Shown: one piece after another, positions 17,784-26,675 of the stretch
Position numbering within the stretch: position 1 is the first letter of the stretch
How the letters are laid out: each line of letters starts with the position of its first letter
Assembly (NCBI RefSeq): GCF_014650435.1
Contig: NZ_BMUY01000009.1
Coordinates: forward strand, 248,001-312,000
Length of the DNA: 64,000 nt
DNA from: Streptomyces tendae
GTDB taxonomy: Bacteria > Actinomycetota > Actinomycetes > Streptomycetales > Streptomycetaceae
Reading direction: 5' to 3'
Notes under the pieces: generated by a model
Told to the model about the DNA's origin: nothing
Seen by the model: the letters and a program-made list of their open reading frames with translations, nothing else
Databases searched by the model: none
Made by a program: the position numbers and the translations under genes

Positions 17784-19085
17784 ATGCAGCAGGGCGGGAA
17801 TGCGGAGCGGCAGGCCGGGAGGCGCACGATCCTCAAGGCGGCGGGGGCCTCGCTGGCCGTCGCGGGGCTGGGTGCCACGGCCACCGCCTGCGGCGGCGGC
17901 ACCGGCTCGGGGGACGGAACGGTGACGATCCGTTACTCCTGGTGGGGTGCCGAGGATCGGGCGGAACGCATCAACAAGACCGTCGCGCTCTTCGAGAAGA
18001 AGTATCCGAAGATCAAGGTCAAGACCGACTTCCAGCCGTATACGGACTTCTGGAAGAAGTTCAACACCCAGGCGTCCGGCGGCAATCCACCGGATGTCTT
18101 CCAGAATGCCATCGGATTTCTCCGCAAATACGACGCCAAGAATGTCCTGCTGGATCTGAGCGGACAGGTCGAGGCGGGAAACCTCTCCATGGACGGATTC
18201 CGCGCGGGGCTGGAGAAGTTCGGCGAGATCGACGGCAAACTCCTCGGTGTGCCCGTCGGTTCCAACTCGATGGCCCTGGTCATCGACAAGCCCGTCTACA
18301 CCCGGGCCGGGAACAAGCCCGAACAGGGCTGGACGTGGGACGACTTCGACGCGGCGATGACGAAGGTCCGCGACAAGACCGGCCGGGCCGGGGACAGCGG
18401 CATGTACGGCGTCATGTACCTCTACGACCTGTACCTGCGTCAGAACGGCAAGGCGTTCTTCACCGAGGACGGACTCGGCTTCACCGAGGCGGACCTGACC
18501 GCCTGGTGGACCAAGGCGGAGAAGGGCGTGAAGTCCGGCCTGTACGCCGACCCCAAGAAGGTCGCCCAGATCAAGCCCAAGTCGGCCCTCTCCGCGGAAC
18601 TCGCCGGCAGCGAGTTCACCTGGGACAACTTCACCGTCCGCTACACCTCCGAGGGCAAGAGCGAGTACGGACTCGCGCCGATCCCCACCACGGACGGCAA
18701 GCGGACCGGCCAGTACCTCGGCTCCCTGATGCTCAGCGCCTACAAGCGCACCGAGCACCCCAAGGAGGTCGCCCAGTTCATCGACTTCATGGTCCACGAC
18801 CCCGAGGTCGCCAAGATCATGGGCTACGACCGGGGCGTGCCCACCACGCAGGCCCAGTACGACGCCTACCGGCCGACCGACCCGGTCAACAAGGCCATCG
18901 CCGCCTACGAGGAGTCGCTCGTCGAGGCCGGCGTCCTGGAGCAGATCACCCCGCACCCGAACGGGGCCGACATCTGCGAGGCCGCGTTCCTGCGCATCGC
19001 CGAGGAGATGGCGCTCGGCTCGCGGTCCGTCGAAGCGGCCGTCGAGCAGTTCTTCACCGAGTCGAAGACGGCTCTTGCCGGCTGA
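17784..19085 (+). CDS. ABC-transporter sugar-binding lipoprotein
   Basis: A 433-residue family 1 extracellular solute-binding protein. The N-terminus has a twin-arginine motif RRTILK (13-18), a hydrophobic stretch and Cys36, which fits a Tat-exported lipoprotein, though -3 is Ala rather than Leu. The mature part opens with VTIRYSWWGAEDRAE, typical of sugar-binding proteins, and has many aromatic residues for sugar stacking. GGGAGG lies seven bases before ATG 17784. Stop and next start overlap (TGATG), and the operon continues with two permeases, but no ATPase gene, as expected where a shared MsiK-type ATPase serves many sugar systems. With the PL26-like enzyme downstream, the ligand is probably a rhamnogalacturonan oligosaccharide. 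Confidence 0.9.
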   Translation: MQQGGNAERQAGRRTILKAAGASLAVAGLGATATACGGGTGSGDGTVTIRYSWWGAEDRAERINKTVALFEKKYPKIKVKTDFQPYTDFWKKFNTQASGGNPPDVFQNAIGFLRKYDAKNVLLDLSGQVEAGNLSMDGFRAGLEKFGEIDGKLLGVPVGSNSMALVIDKPVYTRAGNKPEQGWTWDDFDAAMTKVRDKTGRAGDSGMYGVMYLYDLYLRQNGKAFFTEDGLGFTEADLTAWWTKAEKGVKSGLYADPKKVAQIKPKSALSAELAGSEFTWDNFTVRYTSEGKSEYGLAPIPTTDGKRTGQYLGSLMLSAYKRTEHPKEVAQFIDFMVHDPEVAKIMGYDRGVPTTQAQYDAYRPTDPVNKAIAAYEESLVEAGVLEQITPHPNGADICEAAFLRIAEEMALGSRSVEAAVEQFFTESKTALAG

Positions 19086-20083
19086 TGGGAAGCGCCGTGA
19101 CACACGCCCCCGCGCTGGACGGCCGGGCGGACCCGGAGCCGCGGCACGGTCCGGCGAAGGCCCCGCGCCCCGCCGGACCGAAGCAGCGCAGGCGCCGGGA
19201 GAACCTGGCCGGATACCTCTTCATGTCCCCCTGGATCGCCGGGTTCCTGCTGCTGACGGCGGGCCCGATGGTCGCCTCGCTCTACTTCGCGTTCACCGAC
19301 TACAACCTGTTCGACGCACCCCGGTGGATCGGCCTGGACAACTTCTCCGAGATGTTCGGCGACCCGCGCTGGCGCCACTCGGTCAGGATCACCCTCTGGT
19401 ACGTCGTGGTCGGCACGCCGATCAAGCTGATCGCGGCGCTCGGCGTCGCGCTGCTGCTGGCCCAGAAGCGGCGCGGGCAGGCCTTCTACCGGGCCGCGTT
19501 CTACGCCCCCTCACTGATCGGCGCGAGCGTGTCCATCGCCATCGTGTGGAAGGCGATCTTCTCGGACGACGCGGTCGTCGACCGTACGCAGCAGCTCTTC
19601 GGGATCGACGCCGGCGGCTGGACCGGAGACCCGGAACTGATCATCTACAGCCTGGTGGCGCTCACCGTCTGGCAGTTCGGCGCCCCGATGGTCATCTTCC
19701 TGGCCGGTCTGAAACAGGTGCCGCGCGAGCTGTACGAGGCGGCCGACGTGGACGGCGCGGGGAAGCTCCGGCAGTTCTGGAACATCACCCTGCCGATGAT
19801 CTCCCCGGTCCTCTTCTTCAACGTCCTGCTGGAGACCATCCACTCCTTCCAGATCTTCAGCTCGGCCTACATCGTGGGCGGCGGCGCCGGAGGCAACGCC
19901 TGCGGCCCGGCGGACGGCACGATGGTCTACACCTGCTACCTGTACGTCCAGGGCTTCGAGAACAGCCGCATGGGCCTGGCCTCCGCCATGGCGTGGATGC
20001 TGCTGGTCGCGGTCGCCCTGGTCACCGCGGTGCTGTTCTGGTCCCAGAAGCGCTGGGTGCACTACGAGGAGGGCGGCCGATGA
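19085..20083 (+). CDS. Sugar ABC-transporter permease, LplB/MalF type
   Basis: A 332-residue inner-membrane permease with six predicted helices (first near residues 45-65, AGYLFMSPWIAGFLLLTAG). The EAA loop that docks the ATPase is EAADVDGAGKLRQFWNITLP around residues 217-236. The polar N-terminal ~40 residues precede the first helix. ATG 19085 overlaps the stop of the binding protein by one base; GTG 19097 with GGGAAG before it is an alternative. Forms the channel with the next gene. Confidence 0.9.
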   Translation: MGSAVTHAPALDGRADPEPRHGPAKAPRPAGPKQRRRRENLAGYLFMSPWIAGFLLLTAGPMVASLYFAFTDYNLFDAPRWIGLDNFSEMFGDPRWRHSVRITLWYVVVGTPIKLIAALGVALLLAQKRRGQAFYRAAFYAPSLIGASVSIAIVWKAIFSDDAVVDRTQQLFGIDAGGWTGDPELIIYSLVALTVWQFGAPMVIFLAGLKQVPRELYEAADVDGAGKLRQFWNITLPMISPVLFFNVLLETIHSFQIFSSAYIVGGGAGGNACGPADGTMVYTCYLYVQGFENSRMGLASAMAWMLLVAVALVTAVLFWSQKRWVHYEEGGR

Positions 20084-20991
20084 GCGCGCAGGCCACCGAT
20101 GTCACTCCGGCCACCGAAGCCCCACCGCCCCCGTCCACCAAGGCGGCCGCGCTCCGGCGCCGACTGCCCGGATCACTCGCCTGGCACCTCGGGTCGCTGG
20201 CGCTCCTCGCCGTCATCCTCTACCCGGTGCTCTGGGTGATCGGCGGCTCGTTCAAGGAGAGCGGCGACATCGTCGGCAGCCTGGACCTCTTCCCGGGCGA
20301 TCCGATCACGGACAACTACACGAGCCTCGCCGACGGCATCGCGGACATCTCGATCTCCACGTTCTTCCTCAACTCGCTCTTCCTCGCCGTCGGTTCGGTG
20401 ATCGGCATCGTGGTGTCCTGCTCGCTGACGGCGTACGCCTTCGCGAAGATCAGGTTCGCCGGCCGCAACCTGCTGTTCACGCTGATGATCGGCACGCTGC
20501 TGCTGCCGTACCACGTCCTGCTGATCCCGCAGTACGTGCTCTTCCGCAACCTGGACATGATCAACACGTACACCCCGCTCCTGCTGGGCAAGTATCTGGC
20601 CACCGAGGCGTTCTTCGTCTTCCTGATGGTGCAGTTCATGCGCAATCTGCCCAGGGAGCTGGACGAGGCCGCCCGGCTCGACGGCTGCGGGCACTTCCGC
20701 ATCTACTGGTCGATCGTGCTGCCGCTGTGCCGACCGGCGCTGATCACCAGCGCGATCTTCACCTTCATCAACTCCTGGAACGACTTCATGGGCCCGCTGA
20801 TCTACCTCAACGAGCCCGGCAAGTACACGATCTCCCTCGGCCTGAAGATGTTCGTGGACCAGGAGGGCCTGGCGAACTACGGCGGCATGATCGCCATGTC
20901 GCTGGTCGCCCTGCTGCCCGTCCTCGCCTTCTTCCTGGCCTTCCAGCGCTATCTGATCGACGGCATGGCGACGTCCGGCCTGAAGGGCTGA
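20080..20991 (+). CDS. Sugar ABC-transporter permease, LplC/MalG type
   Basis: A 303-residue permease with six predicted helices; the first is LAWHLGSLALLAVILYPVLW near residue 35. The EAA motif EAARLDGCGHFRIYWSIVLP lies near residues 197-216, and the end MATSGLKG is typical of CUT1-family MalG-like subunits. ATG 20080 overlaps the previous stop (ATGA), so the two permeases are made in step. Confidence 0.9.
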   Translation: MSAQATDVTPATEAPPPPSTKAAALRRRLPGSLAWHLGSLALLAVILYPVLWVIGGSFKESGDIVGSLDLFPGDPITDNYTSLADGIADISISTFFLNSLFLAVGSVIGIVVSCSLTAYAFAKIRFAGRNLLFTLMIGTLLLPYHVLLIPQYVLFRNLDMINTYTPLLLGKYLATEAFFVFLMVQFMRNLPRELDEAARLDGCGHFRIYWSIVLPLCRPALITSAIFTFINSWNDFMGPLIYLNEPGKYTISLGLKMFVDQEGLANYGGMIAMSLVALLPVLAFFLAFQRYLIDGMATSGLKG

Positions 20992-21003
20992 GGTGGGACT
21001 GCG

Positions 21004-21603
21004 ATGACCGAAGCGCGTGCCAAGGCCCGCCCGGGGCCGGGGGAGTCCCGGTTCGCCCAGGGCTTCGCCCTGTTCGCCGAGTGCCTGCTGACCGGCGTGT
21101 GGATCGCGGTGGCGGCGCTGGGGCTGGTCACCTACCCCGCCGCCTTCGCGGCCGGAACGCGGCACCTCGGGCGCCGGCTGGCCCACGAGCGCGGCGGCTG
21201 GCGGGAGTTCGTCGCCGACTTCCGGGCGGCGGTGCGCCGCGGGTGGCTCGTCGGCGTCGCCGGCTGGGCCGCCCTGGCGGTGGTGTGGGTGGACGTGCGG
21301 GCCGTACGGGACGGCCTGCCCGGCGGCCCGCTGGTCGGCGCCGTCGGCGTCCTCGCCCTCATCGGCGCGGCCGTCGCGGGACTGCGCGCGGCGGCGGCCT
21401 GGCACCCCGGCGCCTCCTGGCGGACGCTGCTCGCGGGAGCGGGCCGTCGCACCGTGCTCGACCCCGCAGGTTCCTTCCTCCTCGTCGGCGGACTGGCCGT
21501 CGTGGTCTGCTCCGCCTGGTTCAGCGCGCCGCTGGCCGTCGCCGTCCTGGGCGCCGTCGCCGCGGCGGCCGTCGCGGTGGAGGAGCGCCACCGGCGCCGT
21601 TGA
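21004..21603 (+). CDS. YesL-like (DUF624) membrane protein
   Basis: A 199-residue protein with four or five hydrophobic helices (first ~25-50, then ~80-97, ~108-130, ~157-190). Its size, layout and place after a CUT1 sugar transporter match the YesL/DUF624 family, which in Bacillus lies in the rhamnogalacturonan locus. The role of that family is unknown; it may help assemble or modulate the transporter. It starts 12 bases after the permease stop with GAGG nearby, so it belongs to the operon. Confidence 0.75.
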   Translation: MTEARAKARPGPGESRFAQGFALFAECLLTGVWIAVAALGLVTYPAAFAAGTRHLGRRLAHERGGWREFVADFRAAVRRGWLVGVAGWAALAVVWVDVRAVRDGLPGGPLVGAVGVLALIGAAVAGLRAAAAWHPGASWRTLLAGAGRRTVLDPAGSFLLVGGLAVVVCSAWFSAPLAVAVLGAVAAAAVAVEERHRRR

Positions 21604-21724
21604 TCCCGGGGCGGCCCCGTGCCGGAGCGGCCGCCCCCCCGTACCCGAGGTCGGTGCTCCGACGCCGCACCTCTCCCTGTCATGCCCTTGACACCTCTGC
21701 ACGCCCGCAAGGAAAGGAAAGGCC

Positions 21725-24463
21725 ATGTCCCCCATCCCCCGCAGGTCCCTCCTCAAGGCGGCCGCCGTCGCCGGCGCCGCCGCCCAGTTCAGCTGGGCAC
21801 TGGGCACGAAGAACGCGCAGGCCGCGCCCGCCGCCGCCCCGGTCGCCGACGACAACCCCGTCACCCTGACCTGGCTGGAGGACGGCGGCCTCGGCGCCGC
21901 CCCCGGCTCCACCGTCGGCGTCCCCTGGCCCAGGGGCACCTTCCGGGAGGACCAGTCGTTCGCCGTCACGGACGCCGACGGCAAGGCCGTACCCGTACAG
22001 TCCTGGCCGCTGGCCCACTGGCCCGACGGCTCCCTCAAGTGGACCGCCCACGCCGTCGGTTCGGGCACCGGCAAGCTCACCCTGGGTCCCGGCTCCCCGG
22101 TCGCGCCCGCCAAGAAGGTCACCGTCGCCCGGCACGGCGGCACCATCGACATATCGACCGGCGTCATCACCGCGAGCATCGGCACGTCCGGAGCGGCGCT
22201 GATCAAGTCGGTCACCCGGGGCTCCACCGAGATCGCGAAGAACGGTCGCCTCGTCCTGCTGCGCCAGCCCGAAATCGAGGACGGCGACCAGGGCACGGTG
22301 AAGTACGAGCGCTTCGACGGCGCCATCGACGAGGTGGAGGTCGAGCAGGACGGCCCGGTCCGCGCCGTCGTGCGCATCGACGGCAAGCACCGCAAGGGCC
22401 ACCGCCGCTGGCTCCCCTTCTCCATCCGCCTCTACTTCTACGCCGGCGCCGACTCCTTCCGCATGGTGCACACCATCACCTTCGACGGGAACCAGGAACC
22501 CGGGAAGACCAGCGGCGACTTCATCCGCGGCCTCGGCGTCCGCTTCACCGTCCCGATGCGCGACGAGCCCTACGACCGCCACGTCCGCATCGGCGGCGAA
22601 GGCACCGGCCTGCTCCGCGAGGCGGTCCAGGGCATCACCGGCCTGCGCCGCGACCCCGGGGCGGCCGTACAGGCCGCGCAGTTCGCGGGGGAGAAGCTGC
22701 CCGACCCCGCCACCTGGGACCAGCGGGTCACCACCCGCCTGAAGTACATCCCCGAATGGGGCGACTACACCCTCGCCCAGCTCTCCGCCGACGGCTTCAC
22801 CCTCCGCAAGCGCACCAAGAAGGGCCACGGCTGGATCGGCGCCGGCGGCGGACGGCGCGCCTCCGGCTTCGGCTACGTCGGCGGCGTCAGCGGCGGCCTC
22901 TCCTTCGGCCTGCGCGACTTCTGGGAGAAGCACCCCGCCCAACTCGACGTCCGCGACGCCCAGACCGACGAGGCCGAGGTCACCCTCTGGCTCTGGTCAC
23001 CCGAGGCCCAGCCCATGGACCTGCGCTTCTACCACGACGGCATGGGCCAGGACACGTACGAGGAGCAGCTGGAGGGCCTCAACATCACCTACGAGGACTA
23101 CGAACCGGGGTTCGGCACCCCCTACGGCATCGCCCGCACCTCGGAACTGCTCTTCTGGGCCAACGCCGCCACCCCGAGCGCCGAGCGGCTCGCCGAACAG
23201 ATCGGAGCCGTACGCGTCCTTCCCCAGCTCGCCGCCCCGCCCGAGCAGCTCATCAAGGCCGGCGTCTTCGGCCCCGGCCTCTACTCCCGGCCCGACCGCT
23301 CCACCCCCGCCAAGGCGAAGATCGAGGACCACCTCGACTTCCTCTTCACCTACTACAAGGACCAGGTGGAGCAGCGCCGTTGGTACGGCTTCTGGGACCA
23401 CGGCGACATCATGCACACCTACGACGCCGCCCGGCACACCTGGCGCTACGACATCGGCGGCTACGCCTGGGACAACTCCGAACTCTCCCCGGACCTCTGG
23501 CTCTGGTACGCCTACCTGCGCTCCGGCCGCGCCGACATCTTCCGCTTCGCCGAGGCCATGACCCGGCACACCGGCGAGGTCGACGTCTACCACCTCGGCA
23601 AGTGGGCCGGCCTCGGCACCCGGCACGGCGTCCAGCACTACGCCGACAGCGCCAAGCAGCAGCGCATCGCCAACACCACCTACCGGCGCTTCTACTACTT
23701 CCTCACCGCCGACGAACGCGTCGGCGACCTCATGCGCGCCAACGTCGACTCCGACGAGACCTTCCTCGCCCTCGACCCGCTCCGCAAGATCCGCACCGAG
23801 CCCTACACCCCCGACCGCAACGCCCTGTCCATCGGCTTCGGCACCGACTGGAGCGGCCTGGTCTCCGCGTGGCTCACCGAGTGGGAGCGCAAGGGCCCCA
23901 AGTGGGAGAAGGCCAGGGACCGCGTCCTGTCCACCATGGAGACCATCGCCGCCCAGCCCAACGGCTTCGTCCAGGGCAGCGGCCTGTACGACCTGGACAC
24001 CGGGAGGTTCGCCGTCGCCGACACCCCGAAGGTCGAGGTCTCCCACCTGTCGGCCGTCTTCGGCCTGAACGAACTGTGCGCCGAACTGATCGACCTCGTC
24101 GACATGCCGAAGTTCGAGCAGGCGTACTACGACTACTGCCGCTACTTCAACGCGAGCAAGTCCGAACAGACCGAGCGCTACGGCTCCAACTTCGGCAGCC
24201 TCATCCTCTTCCAGGGCCACTCGCGCCTCGACGCCTACGCGGCCGTACGGACCGGCGACGACAAGCTCGCCACCCGCGCGTGGCAGAAGTTCTACGACTC
24301 CGACGGCTACAAGGAGTCGGCGCCCTGGACCACGGAGAAACTGAGCGGCCCCCTCGCCCTGGTCCCGGGCGTCGAGGCGACCTGGGTCTCCACCAACGAC
24401 ACCGCCCTCTACGGCCTCGCCGCCATCGAGAACCTCGCACTCCTGGGGGACAGGATGCCGTAG
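21725..24463 (+). CDS. Secreted PL26-type exo-rhamnogalacturonan lyase-like protein (YetA/PcRGLX family)
   Basis: A 912-residue exported protein. The start MSPIPRRSLLK is a twin-arginine signal with Ala-rich helix and likely cleavage after AQA (~36). The mature part has an N-terminal beta-rich region (LTWLEDGGLGAAPG, VGVPWPRG, LPFSIRLYFYAG) and a C-terminal Trp/Tyr-rich alpha-barrel-like region (WDNSELSPDLWLWY, HLGKWAGLGTRHGVQHY), as in the PL26/YetA family that releases disaccharides from rhamnogalacturonan I by beta-elimination. AAGGAAAGG precedes ATG 21725. Synteny with B. subtilis lplABC-yetA supports the role; the actual substrate is inferred. Confidence 0.8.
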   Translation: MSPIPRRSLLKAAAVAGAAAQFSWALGTKNAQAAPAAAPVADDNPVTLTWLEDGGLGAAPGSTVGVPWPRGTFREDQSFAVTDADGKAVPVQSWPLAHWPDGSLKWTAHAVGSGTGKLTLGPGSPVAPAKKVTVARHGGTIDISTGVITASIGTSGAALIKSVTRGSTEIAKNGRLVLLRQPEIEDGDQGTVKYERFDGAIDEVEVEQDGPVRAVVRIDGKHRKGHRRWLPFSIRLYFYAGADSFRMVHTITFDGNQEPGKTSGDFIRGLGVRFTVPMRDEPYDRHVRIGGEGTGLLREAVQGITGLRRDPGAAVQAAQFAGEKLPDPATWDQRVTTRLKYIPEWGDYTLAQLSADGFTLRKRTKKGHGWIGAGGGRRASGFGYVGGVSGGLSFGLRDFWEKHPAQLDVRDAQTDEAEVTLWLWSPEAQPMDLRFYHDGMGQDTYEEQLEGLNITYEDYEPGFGTPYGIARTSELLFWANAATPSAERLAEQIGAVRVLPQLAAPPEQLIKAGVFGPGLYSRPDRSTPAKAKIEDHLDFLFTYYKDQVEQRRWYGFWDHGDIMHTYDAARHTWRYDIGGYAWDNSELSPDLWLWYAYLRSGRADIFRFAEAMTRHTGEVDVYHLGKWAGLGTRHGVQHYADSAKQQRIANTTYRRFYYFLTADERVGDLMRANVDSDETFLALDPLRKIRTEPYTPDRNALSIGFGTDWSGLVSAWLTEWERKGPKWEKARDRVLSTMETIAAQPNGFVQGSGLYDLDTGRFAVADTPKVEVSHLSAVFGLNELCAELIDLVDMPKFEQAYYDYCRYFNASKSEQTERYGSNFGSLILFQGHSRLDAYAAVRTGDDKLATRAWQKFYDSDGYKESAPWTTEKLSGPLALVPGVEATWVSTNDTALYGLAAIENLALLGDRMP

Positions 24464-24501
24464 CCGGCCCCGACCGCCGCGGGCGCGGGCACACTGCACG
24501 G

Positions 24502-24960
24502 GTGGACTGGAACCATTACCGCTTCCGCAGCCTGTGGCAGCTGCCCGTGCCCGCCCCGGACGTCTACCGCGCCCTGGAACGCGTCGAGGACTACCCCCGC
24601 TGGTGGCCGCAGGTCCGCGAGGTCACCCGGCTCGACGACACCAGCGGCGTCCTCCGGTTCCGCTCGCTGCTCCCGTACGACCTGTGCGCGACCGTGCGGG
24701 AAGGGCGCCGGGACCCGGCCGCGGGGGTGCTCGAGGTCGAGATGAGCGGCGACATGGAGGGCTGGGCCCGCTGGACCGTCGCCCCGCGCGGCTCCGCCAC
24801 CCTCGTCCGCTACGACCAGGAGGTGGTCGTGCGCAAGCCGCTGCTGCGCCGCCTCGCCGTACCCGGCCGGCCCCTGTTCCGGGCCAACCACCGCCTCATG
24901 ATGCGGGCGGGACGGCAGGGCCTGACCGCGCACCTGGCGGACGGTCGCCAAGCGGTTTGA
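24502..24960 (+). CDS. SRPBCC-fold (START-like) protein
   Basis: A 152-residue polyketide cyclase/dehydrase-like protein. It begins VDWNHYRFRSLWQLP and has the family opening VYRALERVEDYPRWWPQV, then alternating beta-strands and a C-terminal helix (RANHRLMMRAGRQGLTAHL). Proteins of this fold bind hydrophobic ligands in a cavity; this one is probably cytoplasmic and not part of the secreted pathway. GTG 24502 is the start by homology-like length; no ribosome site is clear. Its stop overlaps the -35 box of the following tRNA. Confidence 0.82.
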   Translation: MDWNHYRFRSLWQLPVPAPDVYRALERVEDYPRWWPQVREVTRLDDTSGVLRFRSLLPYDLCATVREGRRDPAAGVLEVEMSGDMEGWARWTVAPRGSATLVRYDQEVVVRKPLLRRLAVPGRPLFRANHRLMMRAGRQGLTAHLADGRQAV

Positions 24961-24986
24961 TGGAACCGTGCGGCTCACTGTATTGT
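24957..24986 (+). promoter_or_regulatory. Promoter of the right tRNA-Val gene
   Basis: TTGATG (24957-24962) and TATTGT (24981-24986) are 18 bases apart; the -10 begins 19 bases before the tRNA, the same distance as in the left copy. The -35 overlaps the stop codon of the SRPBCC gene. Confidence 0.65.
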
Positions 24987-24999
24987 TCAGTGCGTTCCC

Positions 25000-25071
25000 G
25001 GGCGATTAGCTCAGTGGGAGAGCGCTTCGTTCACACCGAAGAGGTCACTGGTTCGAACCCAGTATCGCCCA
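25000..25071 (+). tRNA. tRNA-Val (anticodon CAC), right copy
   Basis: 72 nt, identical to the copy at 17358-17429 (acceptor GGGCGAT/ATCGCCC, anticodon CAC). Flanking sequences differ apart from the position of the -10 box. Confidence 0.96.
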
Positions 25072-25078
25072 CGCTCGC

Positions 25079-25122
25079 GAGAGCGACGTGTGTCCGCAAA
25101 CTACGCGGACCACGTCGCTCTC
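25079..25122 (+). terminator. Terminator after tRNA-Val
   Basis: GAGAGCGACGTG (25079-25090) pairs exactly with CACGTCGCTCTC (25111-25122), with an inner TCCGC/GCGGA stem; TTCGTTTC follows. Confidence 0.85.
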
Positions 25123-25211
25123 TTCGTTTCTGCGCGACTTCCGCCGCGCGTTGTGGGGGCTCCGCCACCCACACCCCCGTCCCGGCGTTGTCCCGGGCCG
25201 GGGATGAAAGG

Positions 25212-25937
25212 TCACGCCGCCGCAGGCAGGTCCGGGCGCAGGGGCCAGGCCGGGTCCACCGGCTCCTCCGTGCCGTTGAGCGCGAACCACGCCTGCAGCC
25301 CCCGCGCCTGACCCGCGTGCCACACCGCCTGGAGCGTGTGCAGCTCGGCGGGGGAGAGGCGCTCGAGCCGTGCCTGGAAGCGCCGCCCCACCGCCCGTAC
25401 GACCTCCAGCGCCGCCTGGGCGTCGGCCGCCGCGTCGTGCGCGCCCTCCAGGTCCACGCCGTAGTGCGCGCACAGGTCGGTGAGGGTCCGGCGGCCCTTG
25501 CGGTAGCGGTCCAGATGCTTGTCCAGCACCCGCGGGTCCAGCACGTGCAGCGACGTCCGCTCCAGCCAGCGGCTCAGCGACGAGGCGCGGTGCCTGCGCA
25601 ACTCCCGGTCCAGCAGCGTCAGGTCGAACGGCGCGTTCATCACCACCAGCGGACGCCCCGCCCTGGCCTGCTCGGCCAGCGCCTCCGCTATCTCGTACAT
25701 CACCGGCGCCGGCCACCGCCCGTGACGCTGCACATGCTCCTCGGTCAGCCCGTGCACCGCCGTCGCCGCCTCGGGCACCGGCACGCCCGGATTCACCAGC
25801 CACCGGGTCACCCGCGGGCGCAGCCCCGGCGCGTCCTGGACGACGAGGGCCGCCGACACGATCCGGTCGGTCTCGGTGTCCACACCCGTGGTCTCCGTGT
25901 CGAAGGCGGCCAGCGGCCCCTCGAACCAGCTCGTCAT
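25212..25937 (-). CDS. DnaQ-like 3'-5' exonuclease (DEDDh)
   Basis: A 241-residue exonuclease of the DnaQ/RNase T superfamily. ExoI motif FDTETTG supplies Asp13 and Glu15; ExoII is VMNAPFDLTLLDRE; ExoIII is HDAAADAQAALEV with catalytic His and Asp, so it is a DEDDh enzyme and should be active on single-stranded or 3'-end DNA or RNA. The C-terminal ~60 residues are a helical extension (LSPAELHTLQAVWHAGQARGL). The start at 25937 follows GAGGAG; the longer frame adds unrelated sequence. Divergent from the DUF4365 gene, 171 bases away. Confidence 0.9.
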   Translation of the reverse strand: MTSWFEGPLAAFDTETTGVDTETDRIVSAALVVQDAPGLRPRVTRWLVNPGVPVPEAATAVHGLTEEHVQRHGRWPAPVMYEIAEALAEQARAGRPLVVMNAPFDLTLLDRELRRHRASSLSRWLERTSLHVLDPRVLDKHLDRYRKGRRTLTDLCAHYGVDLEGAHDAAADAQAALEVVRAVGRRFQARLERLSPAELHTLQAVWHAGQARGLQAWFALNGTEEPVDPAWPLRPDLPAAA

Positions 25938-26108
25938 AGGGCACTCAACTCCTCGTCCGAGCGCGGCAGCTGACGCGCCGTCCCTTGTCCCGGTTCGGTG
26001 ATACCCGGGCTGTTTGCGACGTACGCCGGAAGGACACAACAGGAGTACGGGTCTTTGCAGTTCACAGACCCGCTACGGGGATTCACCAGTTCTGGAAGGC
26101 TGTTGGTC

Positions 26109-26675
26109 ATGGCCATTGCGCAGCCCGAACGGGGCGGGCTGCTGCCGGAGCGCACCGCGCCCTCACGCGGCTCCCTCGCCACCACCGCCTGCATGGAGAC
26201 CCTGCAGGTCGGCTACCTCCACGCGGTCGCCGCCGCGGCGGGCTGCTCGCTCTCCCAGCCCTTCCCGGACAACGGCATCGACTGGCACGTCAGCCACAGC
26301 GCCCCCGGGCACACCGTCGACGACGAGGTCACGATCAAGGTGCAGCTCAAGGCCACCTACCAGATCGCCCCCGGACCACCCGGCCGCTCCTTCTCCTTCA
26401 CCCTCGACAACGACCACCTGGCGAAGCTCGCCCGCACCCCGGTGTCGGTGCACAAGATCCTGGTCGTGATGATCGTCCCCCGGTCCCGGGACCAGTGGCT
26501 GCGCGCCGGACACGACCGGCTCGACCTCAGGCACTGCTGCTACTGGACCAACCTCGCCGGACATCCGGTCACCGGACGGCGGCGCACCTCCGTGCGGATA
26601 CCGACCGCGCGGATCTTCGACGACCGTGCGCTGTGCGAGATCATGACGCGGGTCGGGACGGGAGGGAAACCATGA
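26109..26675 (+). CDS. DUF4365-type protein, possible PD-(D/E)xK nuclease fold
   Basis: A 188-residue protein resembling the DUF4365 family. After MAIAQPERGGLLPERTAPSRG comes an N-terminal helix, then FPDNGIDWHV (Asp58) and IKVQLKAT (Gln79, Lys81). A D...QxK arrangement at this spacing is a known variant of the PD-(D/E)xK nuclease active site, so a nuclease or nucleic-acid-binding role is possible, not proven. GGAAGG nine bases before ATG 26109 fixes the start. The end overlaps the next gene by four bases (ATGA), so the two products likely work together. Confidence 0.7.
   Translation: MAIAQPERGGLLPERTAPSRGSLATTACMETLQVGYLHAVAAAAGCSLSQPFPDNGIDWHVSHSAPGHTVDDEVTIKVQLKATYQIAPGPPGRSFSFTLDNDHLAKLARTPVSVHKILVVMIVPRSRDQWLRAGHDRLDLRHCCYWTNLAGHPVTGRRRTSVRIPTARIFDDRALCEIMTRVGTGGKP

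Noticed and set aside
17753..20083. A single 776-residue transport protein
   Set aside because: The frame reads out of frame through the binding-protein gene before it meets permease 1. The true permease starts at 19085 with a one-base overlap.
17358..25071. An integrative element with tRNA attachment sites
   Set aside because: No integrase, excisionase, replication or transfer gene is present, and the tRNAs are full copies with their own promoters. Kept only as a duplication/recombination observation.
25985..26671. N-terminal 229-codon extension of the 427-residue unknown protein
   Set aside because: It is the +1 shadow of the DUF4365 gene; the ATGA overlap and GGAGGG at 26661 set the start at 26672.
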